In this document: one piece after another, positions 8,461 to 17,921 of the stretch
Numbering within the stretch: position 1 is the stretch's first letter
Layout of the letters: every line of letters begins with the position of its first letter
DNA from: JAQVCM01 sp040403095
GTDB lineage: Bacteria > Bacteroidota > Bacteroidia > Flavobacteriales_D > Crocinitomicaceae
Length of the DNA stretch: 64,000 nucleotides
Assembly: GCA_040403095.1 (NCBI GenBank)
Contig: JBBALI010000006.1
Coordinates: forward strand, 1 to 64,000
Direction of reading: 5' to 3'
Position numbers and translations under genes: made by a program
Notes under the pieces: model-generated
Seen by the model: only the letters and a program-made list of their open reading frames with translations
Databases searched by the model: none
Told to the model about the DNA's origin: nothing

Positions 8461-9735
8461 TTATGCTTTTTTGTTATCCACTTCAACAGCAGCTAATTCA
8501 TCTGATTTATAGGCACCAGCATCTAATTTATTTTTCAACGTTTTAAAAGTTTCAATTGTGTAACTAACGTCTTCCAAAGTATGCGCAGCGGTTGGAATAA
8601 TTCTCAACATGATTACATCTTTAGGTACAACTGGATAAATCACAATTGAACAGAAGATATTGTAGTTTTCACGCAAGTCAAAAGTCAAGTTTGTAGCTTC
8701 AGCCAACGAACCTTTCATGAAAACAGGAGTCACAGGGGAATTTGTAGCACCAATATCAAAACCAGCATCTTTAAATCCTGTTTGAAGTGCATTTGTAACC
8801 TCCCATAATTTGTTTTTCAACTCAGGCTTAGTTCTCAAAAGCTCTAGACGTTTACGCGCACCAATGGTAAGTGTAATTGGCAATGCTTTGGCAAACATTT
8901 GAGATCTCATGTTATATCTCAAATATTCGATGATGCTTTCTTCTGCACAAATAAATCCACCGATAGAAGACATTGATTTAGCAAATGTTCCAAACAAAAC
9001 ATCAATTTCATCTTGAACACCTTGGAATTCACCAGCACCTTGACCAGTTTCACCTAAAGTTCCAAATCCATGCGCATCATCAACAAAAAGTCTGAAATTA
9101 TATTTACCTGATTTTCTGAATTCAACGATTTCTTTGATTTTCCCTTGATCACCTGCCATCCCGAAAACTCCTTCAGTAATAACCATGATTCCTCCTCCTG
9201 TTTTTTCAGCTAAAGCAGTAGCATTTTTCATTTGTTTGTCAAAACTCGACATGTCATTATGTTGAAAAACAAATCGTTTTCCCGCATGCAAACGCATTCC
9301 ATCCATGATACATGCATGAGATTCGCTATCGTAAACAATGATATCATTTCTATCAACCAAAGCATCAATCGCAGAAACACAACCTTGGTAACCGAAATTC
9401 AATAGGATACAATCTTCCATTCCCATGAATTCAGCCAATTCATTTTCTAATTTTTCGTGCTCACTCGTTTGACCTGTCATCATGCGAGCACCCATTGGAT
9501 AAGCCATGCCATATTGTTCCGCTGCTTTTGCATCAGCTTCACGAACTTCTGGATGATTTGCTAAACCTAGGTAATTATTCAAAGACCAAACCAAGCATTC
9601 TTTTCCGCGGAAAATCATTTTGTTACCTAATTCACCTTCTAGTTTCGGGAAAGTAAAATACCCGTGAACTCCTTTAGAGTATTGTCCGATTGGACCTCTG
9701 TTTTTTTTGATTTTATCAAAAATGTCTTGTGCCAT
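8461..9735 (-). CDS. alpha-oxoamine synthase family PLP enzyme, probable serine palmitoyltransferase
   Basis: A 424-residue fold-type I PLP enzyme of the alpha-oxoamine synthase family (serine palmitoyltransferase, KBL, BioF). Visible are the cofactor-stacking region YDSESHACIMDGMRLHAGK (near residues 134-152), the PLP-binding VDDAHGFGTLG, and the Schiff-base Lys in TFAKSMSSIGGF. In Bacteroidota the commonest enzyme of this type is serine palmitoyltransferase, which joins serine and an acyl-CoA to start sphingolipid synthesis; that is my preferred call. 2-amino-3-ketobutyrate CoA ligase is the main alternative. It stands alone with its own -7 box and terminator. Confidence 0.75.
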   Translation of the reverse strand: MAQDIFDKIKKNRGPIGQYSKGVHGYFTFPKLEGELGNKMIFRGKECLVWSLNNYLGLANHPEVREADAKAAEQYGMAYPMGARMMTGQTSEHEKLENELAEFMGMEDCILLNFGYQGCVSAIDALVDRNDIIVYDSESHACIMDGMRLHAGKRFVFQHNDMSSFDKQMKNATALAEKTGGGIMVITEGVFGMAGDQGKIKEIVEFRKSGKYNFRLFVDDAHGFGTLGETGQGAGEFQGVQDEIDVLFGTFAKSMSSIGGFICAEESIIEYLRYNMRSQMFAKALPITLTIGARKRLELLRTKPELKNKLWEVTNALQTGFKDAGFDIGATNSPVTPVFMKGSLAEATNLTFDLRENYNIFCSIVIYPVVPKDVIMLRIIPTAAHTLEDVSYTIETFKTLKNKLDAGAYKSDELAAVEVDNKKA

Positions 9736-9787
9736 AAATGTTCGTTTTGTATAATACTAAATCGTATTACTTCACCATTTTATGGGA

Positions 9788-9795
9788 CAAATTTA
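9788..9795 (-). promoter_or_regulatory. candidate -7 box (TAAATTTG) for the acyl synthase gene
   Basis: TAAATTTG on the minus strand matches TAnnTTTG and lies about 53 bp before the ATG at 9735. No clear -33 element is seen. Confidence 0.45.
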
Positions 9796-9885
9796 AGAAA
9801 ATTTAATGGATTTTAAAAATCGAGTTTTTGTATTTTATCAACACCTTAATATGAAAATAATATCAAATACATAATCTCTAAGCAA

Positions 9886-11256
9886 TTACTTAATATAAGA
9901 ATCTAATAAATAAATCATTGAACTAACTGCTGCACAGCCTAATTCGAGTTCTCTTTTATTGACAGATTCAAAAACATCGCTTTCAGCATGGTGAAAATCA
10001 AAATATCGCTGGGAATCTGGAACAAATCCAAAAAGTGGAATTCCTTCAAATGAATTTTTGAGTGGATTGATGTCTACGCCACCATACCCTTTTTCAAAAA
10101 CATGCAATTCATAGGGTTCAAAAATATTTTTAAAAGTTTGTAAAAGAACAACTTGCTCATTACTTCCATCACAACTAAATCCGCGCGGCGCAAATCCACC
10201 ACGGTCACTTTCTAATGCCGCGATTTGTTTTTCACCCTTTTCTTTAGACCAAGTCGCATAAGTCAAACCTCCTTTATTGCCATTTTCTTCGTTCATAAAA
10301 AGCACTACTCGCAAAGTATGTTTTGGTTTGAAATTCAAGGATTTCAATATTCTTAATGCTTCAATGCTGTGAATGATTCCCGCTCCATCGTCATGTGCGC
10401 CTTCGCCGGCATCCCAAGAATCTAAATGTCCTCCAAAAGTGATAATTTCATTTGGGAACTCTGATCCAGTGATTTCGCCGATCACGTTGTAACTTTTTAC
10501 GTCTGACAGTGATTTACAATCCAATTCAAAAATGAATTCAATTTTTTGACCTTTTGATAAATCATCTAATAAATCCGCTTGTTCTGTTGCTATTGCTGCA
10601 GCAGGGATTTTAAAAACTTTATCATCATAATGCATTGACCCTGTGTGAGGATGTAAATCTTGTGATGAACCAAGCGAACGAACAACAACGCCAACGGCAC
10701 CTAATTTTGCAGCTTCAACGGCGCCATCACCTCTGATTGGATAACAGGCACCATAAGCTTTAAAAGTATTGACCATTTTTTCATCGAAAGGCTGATTCAA
10801 CAATACAATTTTTCCTTTTACCTCTGATTCTTTCGCTTTTTTCAAATCTTCTAGCGAATGAAAAACAACCAATTCTGCCCTTAAAGTTCCATTTGTTCCA
10901 ACCGAACCGCCCAAAGCCAAAATTTTCAGGGAAATCAATTTTCCTTCTTTGGTTTTTATCCAAGCGCTTTCTTTGGTTCCTCGCTCCCAATGTGGAACTT
11001 GAATTTCTTGTAGATAAACTTTATCAAAACTGTAAGATTGTAATTTATTTTTGCCCCATTCAACCGCCATTTCAGCTTGAGAAGAACCTGATAGTCTGGC
11101 GCCAACATCTTTACACAAACTTCTTAAATCTTCATAAGAATGACCATTTAACAATGCTTTATCATAAATTTTTCTTATAAAAATAGAATCATTTTTTTGA
11201 GCGAATGTCTGTGAAAACGCTAAAATAAATAGGAGAATAAGTTTTCTTTTTGACAT
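9886..11256 (-). CDS. secreted M28 family metallopeptidase (carboxypeptidase Q-like)
   Basis: 456 residues with an N-terminal signal (MSKRKLILLFILAFSQTFAQ). A PA-like inserted domain lies around residues 115-235. The M28 catalytic core has the zinc ligands in GGHLDSWDAGEGAHDDGAGI (His/Asp and the bridging Asp), the catalytic Glu pair in FMNEENGNKGG, and a C-terminal metal His in FDFHHAESDVFE. The domain order matches plasma glutamate carboxypeptidase/carboxypeptidase Q-type enzymes, which release amino acids from peptides outside the cytoplasm. It starts 27 bp downstream of the acyltransferase gene and is probably co-transcribed with it. Confidence 0.9.
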   Translation of the reverse strand: MSKRKLILLFILAFSQTFAQKNDSIFIRKIYDKALLNGHSYEDLRSLCKDVGARLSGSSQAEMAVEWGKNKLQSYSFDKVYLQEIQVPHWERGTKESAWIKTKEGKLISLKILALGGSVGTNGTLRAELVVFHSLEDLKKAKESEVKGKIVLLNQPFDEKMVNTFKAYGACYPIRGDGAVEAAKLGAVGVVVRSLGSSQDLHPHTGSMHYDDKVFKIPAAAIATEQADLLDDLSKGQKIEFIFELDCKSLSDVKSYNVIGEITGSEFPNEIITFGGHLDSWDAGEGAHDDGAGIIHSIEALRILKSLNFKPKHTLRVVLFMNEENGNKGGLTYATWSKEKGEKQIAALESDRGGFAPRGFSCDGSNEQVVLLQTFKNIFEPYELHVFEKGYGGVDINPLKNSFEGIPLFGFVPDSQRYFDFHHAESDVFESVNKRELELGCAAVSSMIYLLDSYIK

Positions 11257-11283
11257 GCTACAAAGTTTTGATTTACTTAAAAA

Positions 11284-12609
11284 TTACTTTTCGTGCTTTC
11301 TCATTTTCATAAAAGGAATTTCGATGAAACGGTAGAAAACAAATGAAAGTCCGATTACATAAGCCCAATAAACAGCGTATTCGATGTACCATGTTTCATT
11401 TGGAATGTATTTCTCATTGAGCAAGCCATGCATCCCGTATTTAATCAAGATATGAATCACCAAACTCAAATTAACCAAGTACATAGAATAGGAAATCAAA
11501 CTGATAAAAGTGATAAACTTAAAGAATTTAAACCTCATCGTTTTCCAATTTGAGAGGAAAGGCAACATGACCATTACACAAATTGAATTAATAGAAGGAG
11601 ACCAAATGATGTACTCTTTTTGGTAATGCATTTTTAAATAGTACAGCACATACAACGATAATAAAACCAAGAAAATACTGCTACATCTTTGCCAGATTTT
11701 AGGGTAATAAAATGCCACAAAAGCAGCTAAAACACCATAAACAATTGAATCAATTCTGGTTGTAACCAACATCAAATATGGTTTTCCATCTTTTAAGGTT
11801 TGAAATACACTTTGGATTGAAGCTTGATTGAAATAATAATATCTGTAAATAACTACCCCAATAATTACGATTGAAATCACCCAAATAAAAATGGTTCTAA
11901 CTTTCGTTTTGAACAAAACTAATCCACCAAAAAGCAATAATGGAATGAAGAAATAAAACCATTCTTCGATGCATAAACTCCAAGACTCACCAAAGAAATG
12001 TTCGGGTCGATTGTTGAAATTTTGAAGGAAGAAAAAGTACCTGCCAAAATATTCGGGAAATGTTTTTGGATTTACAAACCAAGCGAATGCAAGCAGAATC
12101 AGTAAAATAACCAAATACATGGGCAAAGTTCTGAGCCATCGACGGTTCCAAAAATTTACTAATAAGCTTATTGATGGAGGATTTCTTTCAAGCATTTTGA
12201 TTAAAATCCCACCGATTAAAAATCCGCTGAGTACGAAGAAAATTGCTACACCATCCAATAAAATCGCATTAACATACTTTCTAAATTTACCATCAACTGG
12301 AATATCAATTGTTTGTCCTGCTTTCAATATTTTGGAAACACGTGCAGGTTTTTCTGATGAAACTTTAATTGTATCAGCTTCTTTATCGAACTTTAATACT
12401 TTATTTGAACTAGAAATTAGCTTTTTGTCAACGTAATATTTGTAGGAAATGGTTGTCAAGTTTTCCCCCTCTTTTACAACGTGCTTTTTAATGTCTTTCG
12501 GTACCAAAATCATGCTGTGTCCAACCACAACAAAAATGATGGCAAAAAATCGAAGTAAATCGAGTCCAAAAACTCTAGATGTTCCGGCGTTTAAGCTAAA
12601 AAGTTTCAT
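11284..12609 (-). CDS. membrane acyltransferase (family 3) with LysM-like periplasmic insertion
   Basis: An integral-membrane O-acyltransferase of the Acyltransferase_3/OafA type with about ten membrane segments. The first ends in the conserved VVVGHS (catalytic His31), and SGFLIGG follows in the next. Between them, residues about 38-107, is a soluble insertion that looks like LysM: HVVKEGENLTTISYKYYV, then a charged linker, then ILKAGQTIDIP. By family it moves an acyl group onto cell-surface glycans or peptidoglycan; the acceptor is unknown. The frame is open to an ATG at 12636, but that start lies inside the clpB terminator, so I prefer ATG 12609. The M28 peptidase gene follows 27 bp later. 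Confidence 0.85.
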   Translation of the reverse strand: MKLFSLNAGTSRVFGLDLLRFFAIIFVVVGHSMILVPKDIKKHVVKEGENLTTISYKYYVDKKLISSSNKVLKFDKEADTIKVSSEKPARVSKILKAGQTIDIPVDGKFRKYVNAILLDGVAIFFVLSGFLIGGILIKMLERNPPSISLLVNFWNRRWLRTLPMYLVILLILLAFAWFVNPKTFPEYFGRYFFFLQNFNNRPEHFFGESWSLCIEEWFYFFIPLLLFGGLVLFKTKVRTIFIWVISIVIIGVVIYRYYYFNQASIQSVFQTLKDGKPYLMLVTTRIDSIVYGVLAAFVAFYYPKIWQRCSSIFLVLLSLYVLYYLKMHYQKEYIIWSPSINSICVMVMLPFLSNWKTMRFKFFKFITFISLISYSMYLVNLSLVIHILIKYGMHGLLNEKYIPNETWYIEYAVYWAYVIGLSFVFYRFIEIPFMKMRKHEK

Positions 12610-12613
12610 TCTG

Positions 12614-12648
12614 AAAATAAAAAAATCCCTCTCCAAATGGAAAGGGAT
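12614..12648 (-). terminator. Rho-independent terminator of clpB
   Basis: On the minus strand an 11-bp stem forms (positions 12625-12635 with 12638-12648, one G-U pair, 2-nt loop). It is followed by a U-tract from the A-run at 12618-12625. It is 46 bp past the clpB stop and abuts the start of the acyltransferase gene. Confidence 0.8.
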
Positions 12649-12693
12649 GCGAAGTTACATATTTTTATCAAAAACCTCAGTTACAATTTGACT

Positions 12694-15306
12694 TTATACT
12701 TCTTCAGCTTCAGTTATAGGTTTTCTGAAGACAATTTTTGTATCAAAAATATCCATTACCACTGTTTTCGAAGTATCTATAGTACCAGAAAGTAAAGCCT
12801 TCGACAATTCATTTAACACTTGTTTTTGAATCACTCTTTTCACTGGTCTAGCACCAAATTGAGGATCATATCCTGCTTCAGCGATCCAATCAAACGCTTC
12901 TGAAGTTACATGCAAATGAATGTCTTTTTCTTTCAACAATTCAGTCAATTGATTCATTTGAATTTGAACGATTTGTCTCAAATTATCCTTTGTAAGTGGC
13001 GTAAACATGATGGTTTCATCAATTCGATTCAAAAATTCTGGTCTGATTGTTTGTTTCAACAATTCCATCACCAACATTTTGGCTTTTTCAGTCGCTCTGT
13101 CTTCTTCACCTGGTTTGATTCCTTCGAAAGTTTCTTGAATCAAATGTGAACCCAAGTTGGAAGTCATGATGATGATTGTATTTTTGAAATTCACTGTGCG
13201 TCCTTTATTGTCAGTCAAACGACCATCGTCTAAAACTTGCAATAAAATATTGAATACATCTGGATGTGCTTTTTCGATTTCGTCAAGCAAAATGATTGAA
13301 TACGGTCTTCTTCGAACCGCTTCAGTCAATTGACCGGCTTCATCGTATCCAACATATCCTGGAGGCGCACCAACTAATCTGCTCACAGAATGTTTCTCTT
13401 GGTATTCGCTCATGTCGATTCGAGTCATGGCATTTTCGTCGTTGAATAAATATTCAGCCAAAGCTTTAGCCAATTCTGTTTTTCCAACGCCTGTTGTACC
13501 TAAAAAAATGAAAGATCCAATTGGTTTTTTTGCATCTTGTAATTCTGCTCTGCTTCTGCGCACTGCATCTGAAATAGCACCAATGGCTTCCACTTGTCCA
13601 ACTACTCTTTTTCCTAATTCATCTTCTAATTTCAATAATTTGGAAACTTCAGATTCAATCATTTTAGAAATGGGAATTCCAGTCCATTTAGAAACAACAT
13701 CCGCAATTTCTGCTACATCCACTTCCTCTTTGATCATTTTGGAATTGGCTTGCATTCCAGAAAGTTTTCCTTTGGCTTCCTCCAATTTTGCTTCGGTATC
13801 TTTGATTCGTCCATAACGTATTTCGGCTACTTTTCCGTAATCACCCATTCTTTCAGCAGTATCTGCTTCAATCTTGAAATTTTCGATGTCTTCTTTCATT
13901 TTTTGGATTCCATCGACAACATCACGCTCAGCTTGCCATTTTGCTTTAAATGCATCTCTTTGCTCAATCAGATTCGCCAATTCTTTACCAATTCCCTCCA
14001 ACTTTTTGGTATCTTGCTCACGCATTATTGCCGCTTTCTCAATCTCTAATTGCAAGATTTTTCTTTCCAATTCATCCAATTCTTCAGGTTTTGAATTGAT
14101 TTCCATGCGCAATTTAGATGCAGCTTCGTCAATTAAATCGATTGCTTTGTCTGGCAAATGACGTTCTGTAATGTATCGTTGAGAAAATTCAACAGCGGCA
14201 ATTATTGCTGCGTCCTTAATTATTACTTTATGATGATTTTCATACTTATCCTTGATTCCACGTAAAATCGAAATCGCATCCTCCGTGCTTGGTTCATCAA
14301 CCAACACGGTTTGAAAACGGCGAACGAGCGCTTTGTCTTTTTCAAAATATTTTTGGTATTCATTCAATGTTGTTGCACCAACAGCACGTAATTCTCCGCG
14401 TGCCAAGGCTGGTTTTAAAATATTTGCTGCATCCATTGCACCATCTCCTCCACCCGCGCCTACAAGCGTATGGATTTCATCAATAAATAAAATAATTTCG
14501 CCTTCTGCTTGTGTCACTTCTTTGATTACCGACTTCAATCGTTCTTCAAATTCACCTTTATACTTAGCACCTGCAACCAATGAACCCATGTCTAAAGAAT
14601 AGACGATTTTGGTTTTTAAATTCTCAGGTACATCGCCAGTTACTATTCTATGCGCCAATCCTTCAGCGATGGCAGTTTTACCAACTCCAGGTTCACCTAT
14701 TAAAATTGGATTATTTTTTGTTCTCCTTGTCAAGATTTGAAGCACACGGCGAATTTCGTCATCACGCCCAATTACAGGATCCAATTTTCCTGCCTTGGCA
14801 AGTTCATTTAAATTTTTTGCATATTTTTCCAACGATTGATAAGTTCCTTCTTGGCTATTTGAAGTTACATTTTGTCCGTTTCTTAAATCCATAATGGCAA
14901 TTTTTAGTTTTGATTTGGTGATTTGTTGGTCTTTTAAAAATTTTCCAATGGCATCAGTGCTATCCAATAAAGCATAAAACATGATTTCAATTGAGACAAA
15001 TTCATCGTTGAAAGTTTTCATTTCAACCAAAGCTTGATTCAAAATCCTTTCTAGCGGCATAGAGATATGCAATTGTCCGCCTGTTACTTTGGAATAACTT
15101 TGAATGATTTTGTCAACAACCAACTCCAAACTTTTTGAATTAATTGCTAATTTTTCTAGAAGATATGGCATTATATCTTTATCAACTAGGAAAATTCCTT
15201 TGAGTAAATGTCCGGTTTCGATTGCGCCATTTCCATTCGATTCAGCCAAATTTTGAGCTTGTTGAATCGCTTCTTGAGATTTGATAGTAAATTTGTTAAA
15301 ATCCAT
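12694..15306 (-). CDS. clpB: ATP-dependent disaggregase ClpB
   Basis: Full-length Hsp100 chaperone of 870 residues that, with DnaK/DnaJ, pulls proteins out of aggregates in the cytoplasm. The order is: Clp N-domain (about 1-145), first AAA+ module with Walker A GEPGVGKT and Walker B IILFIDEIHTLVGAGGG, a coiled-coil middle domain (about 400-530, KLRMEINSKPEELDELERKI onwards) that distinguishes ClpB from ClpA/ClpC, and a second AAA+ module with GTTGVGKT and the pore-loop GYVGYDEAG. The C-terminal domain is complete. It is a single gene with its own terminator. I see no HrcA/CIRCE-like inverted repeat in the short upstream region. Confidence 0.97.
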   Translation of the reverse strand: MDFNKFTIKSQEAIQQAQNLAESNGNGAIETGHLLKGIFLVDKDIMPYLLEKLAINSKSLELVVDKIIQSYSKVTGGQLHISMPLERILNQALVEMKTFNDEFVSIEIMFYALLDSTDAIGKFLKDQQITKSKLKIAIMDLRNGQNVTSNSQEGTYQSLEKYAKNLNELAKAGKLDPVIGRDDEIRRVLQILTRRTKNNPILIGEPGVGKTAIAEGLAHRIVTGDVPENLKTKIVYSLDMGSLVAGAKYKGEFEERLKSVIKEVTQAEGEIILFIDEIHTLVGAGGGDGAMDAANILKPALARGELRAVGATTLNEYQKYFEKDKALVRRFQTVLVDEPSTEDAISILRGIKDKYENHHKVIIKDAAIIAAVEFSQRYITERHLPDKAIDLIDEAASKLRMEINSKPEELDELERKILQLEIEKAAIMREQDTKKLEGIGKELANLIEQRDAFKAKWQAERDVVDGIQKMKEDIENFKIEADTAERMGDYGKVAEIRYGRIKDTEAKLEEAKGKLSGMQANSKMIKEEVDVAEIADVVSKWTGIPISKMIESEVSKLLKLEDELGKRVVGQVEAIGAISDAVRRSRAELQDAKKPIGSFIFLGTTGVGKTELAKALAEYLFNDENAMTRIDMSEYQEKHSVSRLVGAPPGYVGYDEAGQLTEAVRRRPYSIILLDEIEKAHPDVFNILLQVLDDGRLTDNKGRTVNFKNTIIIMTSNLGSHLIQETFEGIKPGEEDRATEKAKMLVMELLKQTIRPEFLNRIDETIMFTPLTKDNLRQIVQIQMNQLTELLKEKDIHLHVTSEAFDWIAEAGYDPQFGARPVKRVIQKQVLNELSKALLSGTIDTSKTVVMDIFDTKIVFRKPITEAEEV

Positions 15307-15421
15307 TTTTTAGAATTTTGATTTACTAAAGTTCGTCAAATCCTGAACCAAATCAAAATTATTTCACAATTCGGAAATTATGTCAGTCACTACTAAAATT
15401 AAAAGACAAAAAGTCAGCGAC

Positions 15422-17851
15422 TTAGATTGTATAGACATATTGTATTGAAGTCGTTCTCGGTGCTTCAATTTTCAATGGTCGCAAAGAATAATCAACATTA
15501 AAAACGTTGTTACAAATGAAAGATACTTTTTGCTTTTCATTTATTTTGTAACTTATTCTCGCGTCAAAAATGTTGTAACCATTGTGACTTTTCCAATAGT
15601 TTGTCGCTTTAATTTGATACAAATAAGGACTTGTATTGCTTGTCAAGACTTCAATATCATTGAAAGCGCGGTCGATATTTTGCATTTTGCTGTAATACCT
15701 ATAACTAAAACCAACACCAAATTTAAAAATTCTAAATTCAACATCCGCTTTGGCCATGTGTTTGAATCTGTATTTTAAAATATTTCCAGTTGTATCAATA
15801 CTGCTTGTTTTGTAACTCAAATCTTGACCTACACCTCCCAAAGATTTGTCGTGTGCATAAACTTTATCTGGTGTCAAGGAAACTGGATCAATATAGGTGT
15901 AACCCAACAACATAGTCACTCCGAATTTCTTATTAGATTCTGCGGATGCACCAGCAATTGAGAAATCGATACCACGAACTCTTGACTCGCCTGTATTTAA
16001 AAACTTGAAACCAATCAAAGCGATATCTGGCTCCCACGCTCCAAAAAGATATTCGATCGTATTTTCATATTTTTGATAGAATCCTGCGATGTCAACATAA
16101 CCCAAAAACTTACTGATTTTAAAGCCTTGTTTTAAGCCAATTTCAAAACTATTACTTTTCTCTGGTTTTAAATCTGGATTGGGGAAAACACCAAATAAAC
16201 TTGCTTTTGTGGCGATGTATCTTTCTGTAATGGTTGGATATCGGAATCCTTGTCCTGAAGAAACCCTGACAAATGTTCCTTTTGTGACTTGTAAATTAGC
16301 TCCAACTCTTACAATTGGGGCCATCACACTTTCTTGGTGATTCATCTTGAAAAACTCATAGCGAACACCTCCAGTTACATTTAAAATCCTCCAGAATTTT
16401 TTATCTAATTGCACATATCCAGCAATATTTACATTTCGATTATTTGCTTGACCACTTGAAGCGTACAAAGCTGAATATGAAGTTGAAACATTGCTTGCAA
16501 TTCCGCCTGTGAAATTCAAATCCAAGGATTTAAAATCTCTTTGCATTTGGTATTCACCATAGAACATCGTTCCACGGTTAGATTGATTGTTTGAAATTTG
16601 ATTGTCAGAGTGAAAAATTCTAGTGACAATACTGTGTGAAATTCCGTTAGCAGTGGAATATTTGACGAATGGATCTATATTGAATAGCGTTTGTTTCTGC
16701 ATGAAAACAGCTCCCGGATAACCTCTGTAAAGTCCCAAAGAATCGTCTAGCCATGCAAAAACCATGTTAGTTTTATTGTACATGGCATTTCCGTTAACGC
16801 CATAACTCAATCTTTTGATTTTCTTGGAACGGTAACGAATATTGAAATTCATTCTGCCTCTTACGCGCAACATGTCTTTGTTTGTGTATGTTGGAATTGA
16901 ATCAGTAATTTTCAAAACGTCTTTCAATTCTTGCGGCATGTATGGCGCTGGTGGTGGTGGTCCGATATAACCTTGATCGACGTTGAAATTCCCTCCAACA
17001 ACAAAATCCAGATTTTTCTTAATAATTCTTGAATGTAAAAAATTCAAATTTGTAAATCCAGGAATAGAATTTCCATACCAATTTTCTGCACTTTCACTGG
17101 GTGCGCTATAATTTCCAACGGAATAATTGAATACCGTTTTGGGTTTGCTTCTTGGATAAGCGCTTCTTACGTGAATCACACCATTCAAAGCAGAAGAACC
17201 ATACAAAACAGAAGAAGCACCTTTAATAACTTCTACTTGCTCAATGTTTTCAACAGGGATATAGCTCCATTCTGGTCTTCCCGCATCGCCGCTTAACAAT
17301 GGAATTCCATCAACAACAATGGCAACGCGACTTCCGACACCAAAAGTAAATCCACTTCCACCTCTAATTTGAGGGTCATTATCGATAATTGACAATCCTG
17401 GAACTTGTTCTAAAGCAGTTTCTATGCTCGTTGTATTTTTATTTGCAATTAACGCAGGTTTAAGAATTTCCATTGAAACTACTTGTTCTTCGAGTTTTTG
17501 CTCAAATTTCCCTGCCGATACCACAACAGTTTCAAGTAATTGAGAAATATCGTTCAATTTAATGTTTTGAACAGAAACTTGTCCTGGCAAAATACTGATT
17601 GAAAAAGTATCACTTCCAAGTCCTAAAAAGCCACATGTCAATTGATAATAACCAGAATCTAATTCCAAAAAATAATTTCCATCAATATCGGATTTGGTTC
17701 CTTTTGACATTTCATTTGAAATTTGGATTGTAGCCCCAAATAAGGTAGAACCAGTTCTTGCTTCAGTTACAATTCCCTTTAAAACACCTGTTTTTTGAGC
17801 AAACGAAACACTTGAAATTAAAGTGAAAATCAAAATTAATCTTAGCAACAT
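15422..17851 (-). CDS. TonB-dependent outer-membrane receptor
   Basis: A 22-stranded-type receptor of about 809 residues. After the signal peptide comes a CarboxypepD_reg-like domain (GVLKGIVTEARTGSTLFGAT, about residues 22-105). Then follows the plug (ETVVVSAGKFEQKLEEQVVS, PGLSIIDNDPQIRGG, VEVIKGASSVLYGSSALNG) and a long beta-barrel that ends in TSIQYVYTI. The frame can also be read from a TTG two codons upstream, but ATG 17851 is the natural start. It imports a large substrate such as a metal chelate, vitamin or oligosaccharide using TonB energy. No SusD partner is adjacent, so a siderophore or metal role is more likely than glycan uptake, but this is inference. Confidence 0.9.
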   Translation of the reverse strand: MLLRLILIFTLISSVSFAQKTGVLKGIVTEARTGSTLFGATIQISNEMSKGTKSDIDGNYFLELDSGYYQLTCGFLGLGSDTFSISILPGQVSVQNIKLNDISQLLETVVVSAGKFEQKLEEQVVSMEILKPALIANKNTTSIETALEQVPGLSIIDNDPQIRGGSGFTFGVGSRVAIVVDGIPLLSGDAGRPEWSYIPVENIEQVEVIKGASSVLYGSSALNGVIHVRSAYPRSKPKTVFNYSVGNYSAPSESAENWYGNSIPGFTNLNFLHSRIIKKNLDFVVGGNFNVDQGYIGPPPPAPYMPQELKDVLKITDSIPTYTNKDMLRVRGRMNFNIRYRSKKIKRLSYGVNGNAMYNKTNMVFAWLDDSLGLYRGYPGAVFMQKQTLFNIDPFVKYSTANGISHSIVTRIFHSDNQISNNQSNRGTMFYGEYQMQRDFKSLDLNFTGGIASNVSTSYSALYASSGQANNRNVNIAGYVQLDKKFWRILNVTGGVRYEFFKMNHQESVMAPIVRVGANLQVTKGTFVRVSSGQGFRYPTITERYIATKASLFGVFPNPDLKPEKSNSFEIGLKQGFKISKFLGYVDIAGFYQKYENTIEYLFGAWEPDIALIGFKFLNTGESRVRGIDFSIAGASAESNKKFGVTMLLGYTYIDPVSLTPDKVYAHDKSLGGVGQDLSYKTSSIDTTGNILKYRFKHMAKADVEFRIFKFGVGFSYRYYSKMQNIDRAFNDIEVLTSNTSPYLYQIKATNYWKSHNGYNIFDARISYKINEKQKVSFICNNVFNVDYSLRPLKIEAPRTTSIQYVYTI

Positions 17852-17874
17852 AGGCAAAATTTACTTTCTTAAAA

Positions 17875-17904
17875 ACAAAAAAGCCCCGCAAAATGCAGGG
17901 CTTT
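17875..17904 (-). terminator. Rho-independent terminator of the T9SS protein gene
   Basis: AGCCCCGCA (17882-17890) faces TGCAGGGCT (17894-17902) across a 3-nt loop. The single mismatch becomes a G-U pair on the minus-strand RNA, which shows that the minus strand is the one used. A U-tract follows from the A-run before 17882. It is 18 bp past the stop at 17922. Confidence 0.8.
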
Positions 17905-17921
17905 CAATTTTCTGCAATGAA

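Noticed and set aside
12610..12636. Upstream ATG (12636) as start of the acyltransferase gene
   Set aside because: It lies in the loop of the clpB terminator and adds nine residues with no family match.
13412..13816. Plus-strand frame of 134 codons inside clpB
   Set aside because: It is opposite a highly conserved AAA+ region, has Ser/Leu-biased shadow composition, and has no domain.
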